A DNA stretch of 6,929 bases, from positions 1 to 6,929 of the forward strand of contig SLMY01000106.1 of the NCBI GenBank assembly GCA_007133255.1. The letters run 5' to 3'. This DNA is from Clostridiales bacterium. GTDB taxonomy: Bacteria > Bacillota > Clostridia > Saccharofermentanales > UBA5734. Each line of letters opens with the position of its first letter. Position 1 is the first letter of the stretch. Below the pieces are notes generated by a model that saw nothing but the letters and a program-made list of their open reading frames with translations, was not told the DNA's origin and searched no databases. The translations under genes and the position numbers were made by a program. Below, one piece after another: positions 6,799 through 6,929 of the stretch.

Positions 6799-6815
6799 AG
6801 TCAGCCAGTCTGACT
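6799..6815 (+). terminator. Weak stem-loop after dapL
   Basis: AGTCAG (6799-6804) pairs with CTGACT (6810-6815) around the five-base loop CCAGT. Six bp with only three G-C pairs, followed by CTTGATTATCTT, which is T-rich but broken. It sits 17 bases after the dapL stop and before the next promoter, the right place for an operon end, but the stem is short. An upstream copy of AGTCAG at 6795-6800 could pair instead. Confidence 0.3.
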
Positions 6816-6862
6816 CTTGATTATCTTACTGAAATATCGGGAGCTCCAGCTTGCATTTTTGT

Positions 6863-6891
6863 TTGACAGGTATTTCGGGCCATTATATAAT
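6863..6891 (+). promoter_or_regulatory. Perfect-consensus sigma-A promoter for a gene beyond the window
   Basis: TTGACA at 6863-6868 and TATAAT at 6886-6891 are both exact consensus, with a 17-base spacer. The start of transcription should fall near 6896-6898. Nothing else in the window is downstream, so it serves a gene or RNA to the right. Such a strong promoter, like that of glnA, fits expression limited by a later step such as attenuation. Confidence 0.88.
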
Positions 6892-6896
6892 GTGTA

Positions 6897-6929
6897 GGGC
6901 AAAACGTCCCGCACGATCGGTCTGGGGCG
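6897..6929 (+). promoter_or_regulatory. Start of a structured leader, cut by the window end
   Basis: GGGC (6897-6900) can pair with GTCC (6906-6909) around the AAAAC loop. Alternatively CGTCCC (6905-6910) can pair with GGGGCG (6924-6929). The two foldings exclude each other, as helices A and B do in the glnA leader, and both leaders share the order GGCAA, then GTCCCG, then a G-rich right arm. A possible six-base ATCGGT loop (6916-6921) also has A1/G4. The structure runs off the window, so what follows cannot be judged. Confidence 0.35.

Overview
The window reads as a chromosomal stretch of a Bacillota (Firmicutes) bacterium, most likely class Clostridia or Negativicutes. This is inferred from strong GGAGG-type ribosome binding sites, consensus sigma-A promoters with 17-bp spacers, a GSI-alpha type glutamine synthetase, MurT/GatD, an ANTAR protein next to glnA, and the LL-diaminopimelate aminotransferase route to lysine/DAP. 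I cannot place it to genus. All genes are on the + strand and tightly packed, and no stretch longer than about 135 bases lacks a gene. I see no mobile element, CRISPR array, tRNA or rRNA.

Layout. (1) Positions 1-195 hold the C-terminal end of carA (glutaminase subunit of carbamoyl-phosphate synthetase). Four bases later come murT (200-1612) and then gatD (1641-2390), the two subunits of the enzyme that amidates D-glutamate in lipid II. (2) A consensus promoter begins 3 bases after the gatD stop. It drives a structured leader of about 85 nt, then glnA (2514-3845) and an ANTAR-domain protein with a degenerate receiver domain (3885-4460). (3) dapF (4562-5404) and dapL (5538-6782) follow; they encode two consecutive steps of meso-diaminopimelate synthesis. 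(4) After a weak stem-loop, a second promoter with both boxes perfect (6863-6891) starts a transcript whose first ~30 nt resemble the glnA leader. The window ends before the gene it serves.

How the genes fit together. CarA and GatD both hydrolyse glutamine to supply ammonia, and GlnA makes the glutamine. MurT/GatD amidate the second residue of the stem peptide, while DapL and DapF make the meso-DAP that is the third residue. The ANTAR protein is the natural candidate to control glnA by antitermination, because the glnA leader contains an 11-bp terminator-like hairpin and competing helices that would disrupt it.

The most interesting part is this leader plus ANTAR pair and the possible second target at the right edge. 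Individually the enzymes are ordinary members of known families. ANTAR/NitR control of glnA has been described in clostridia, so the mechanism class is not new, but the particular leader and the second site deserve a check.
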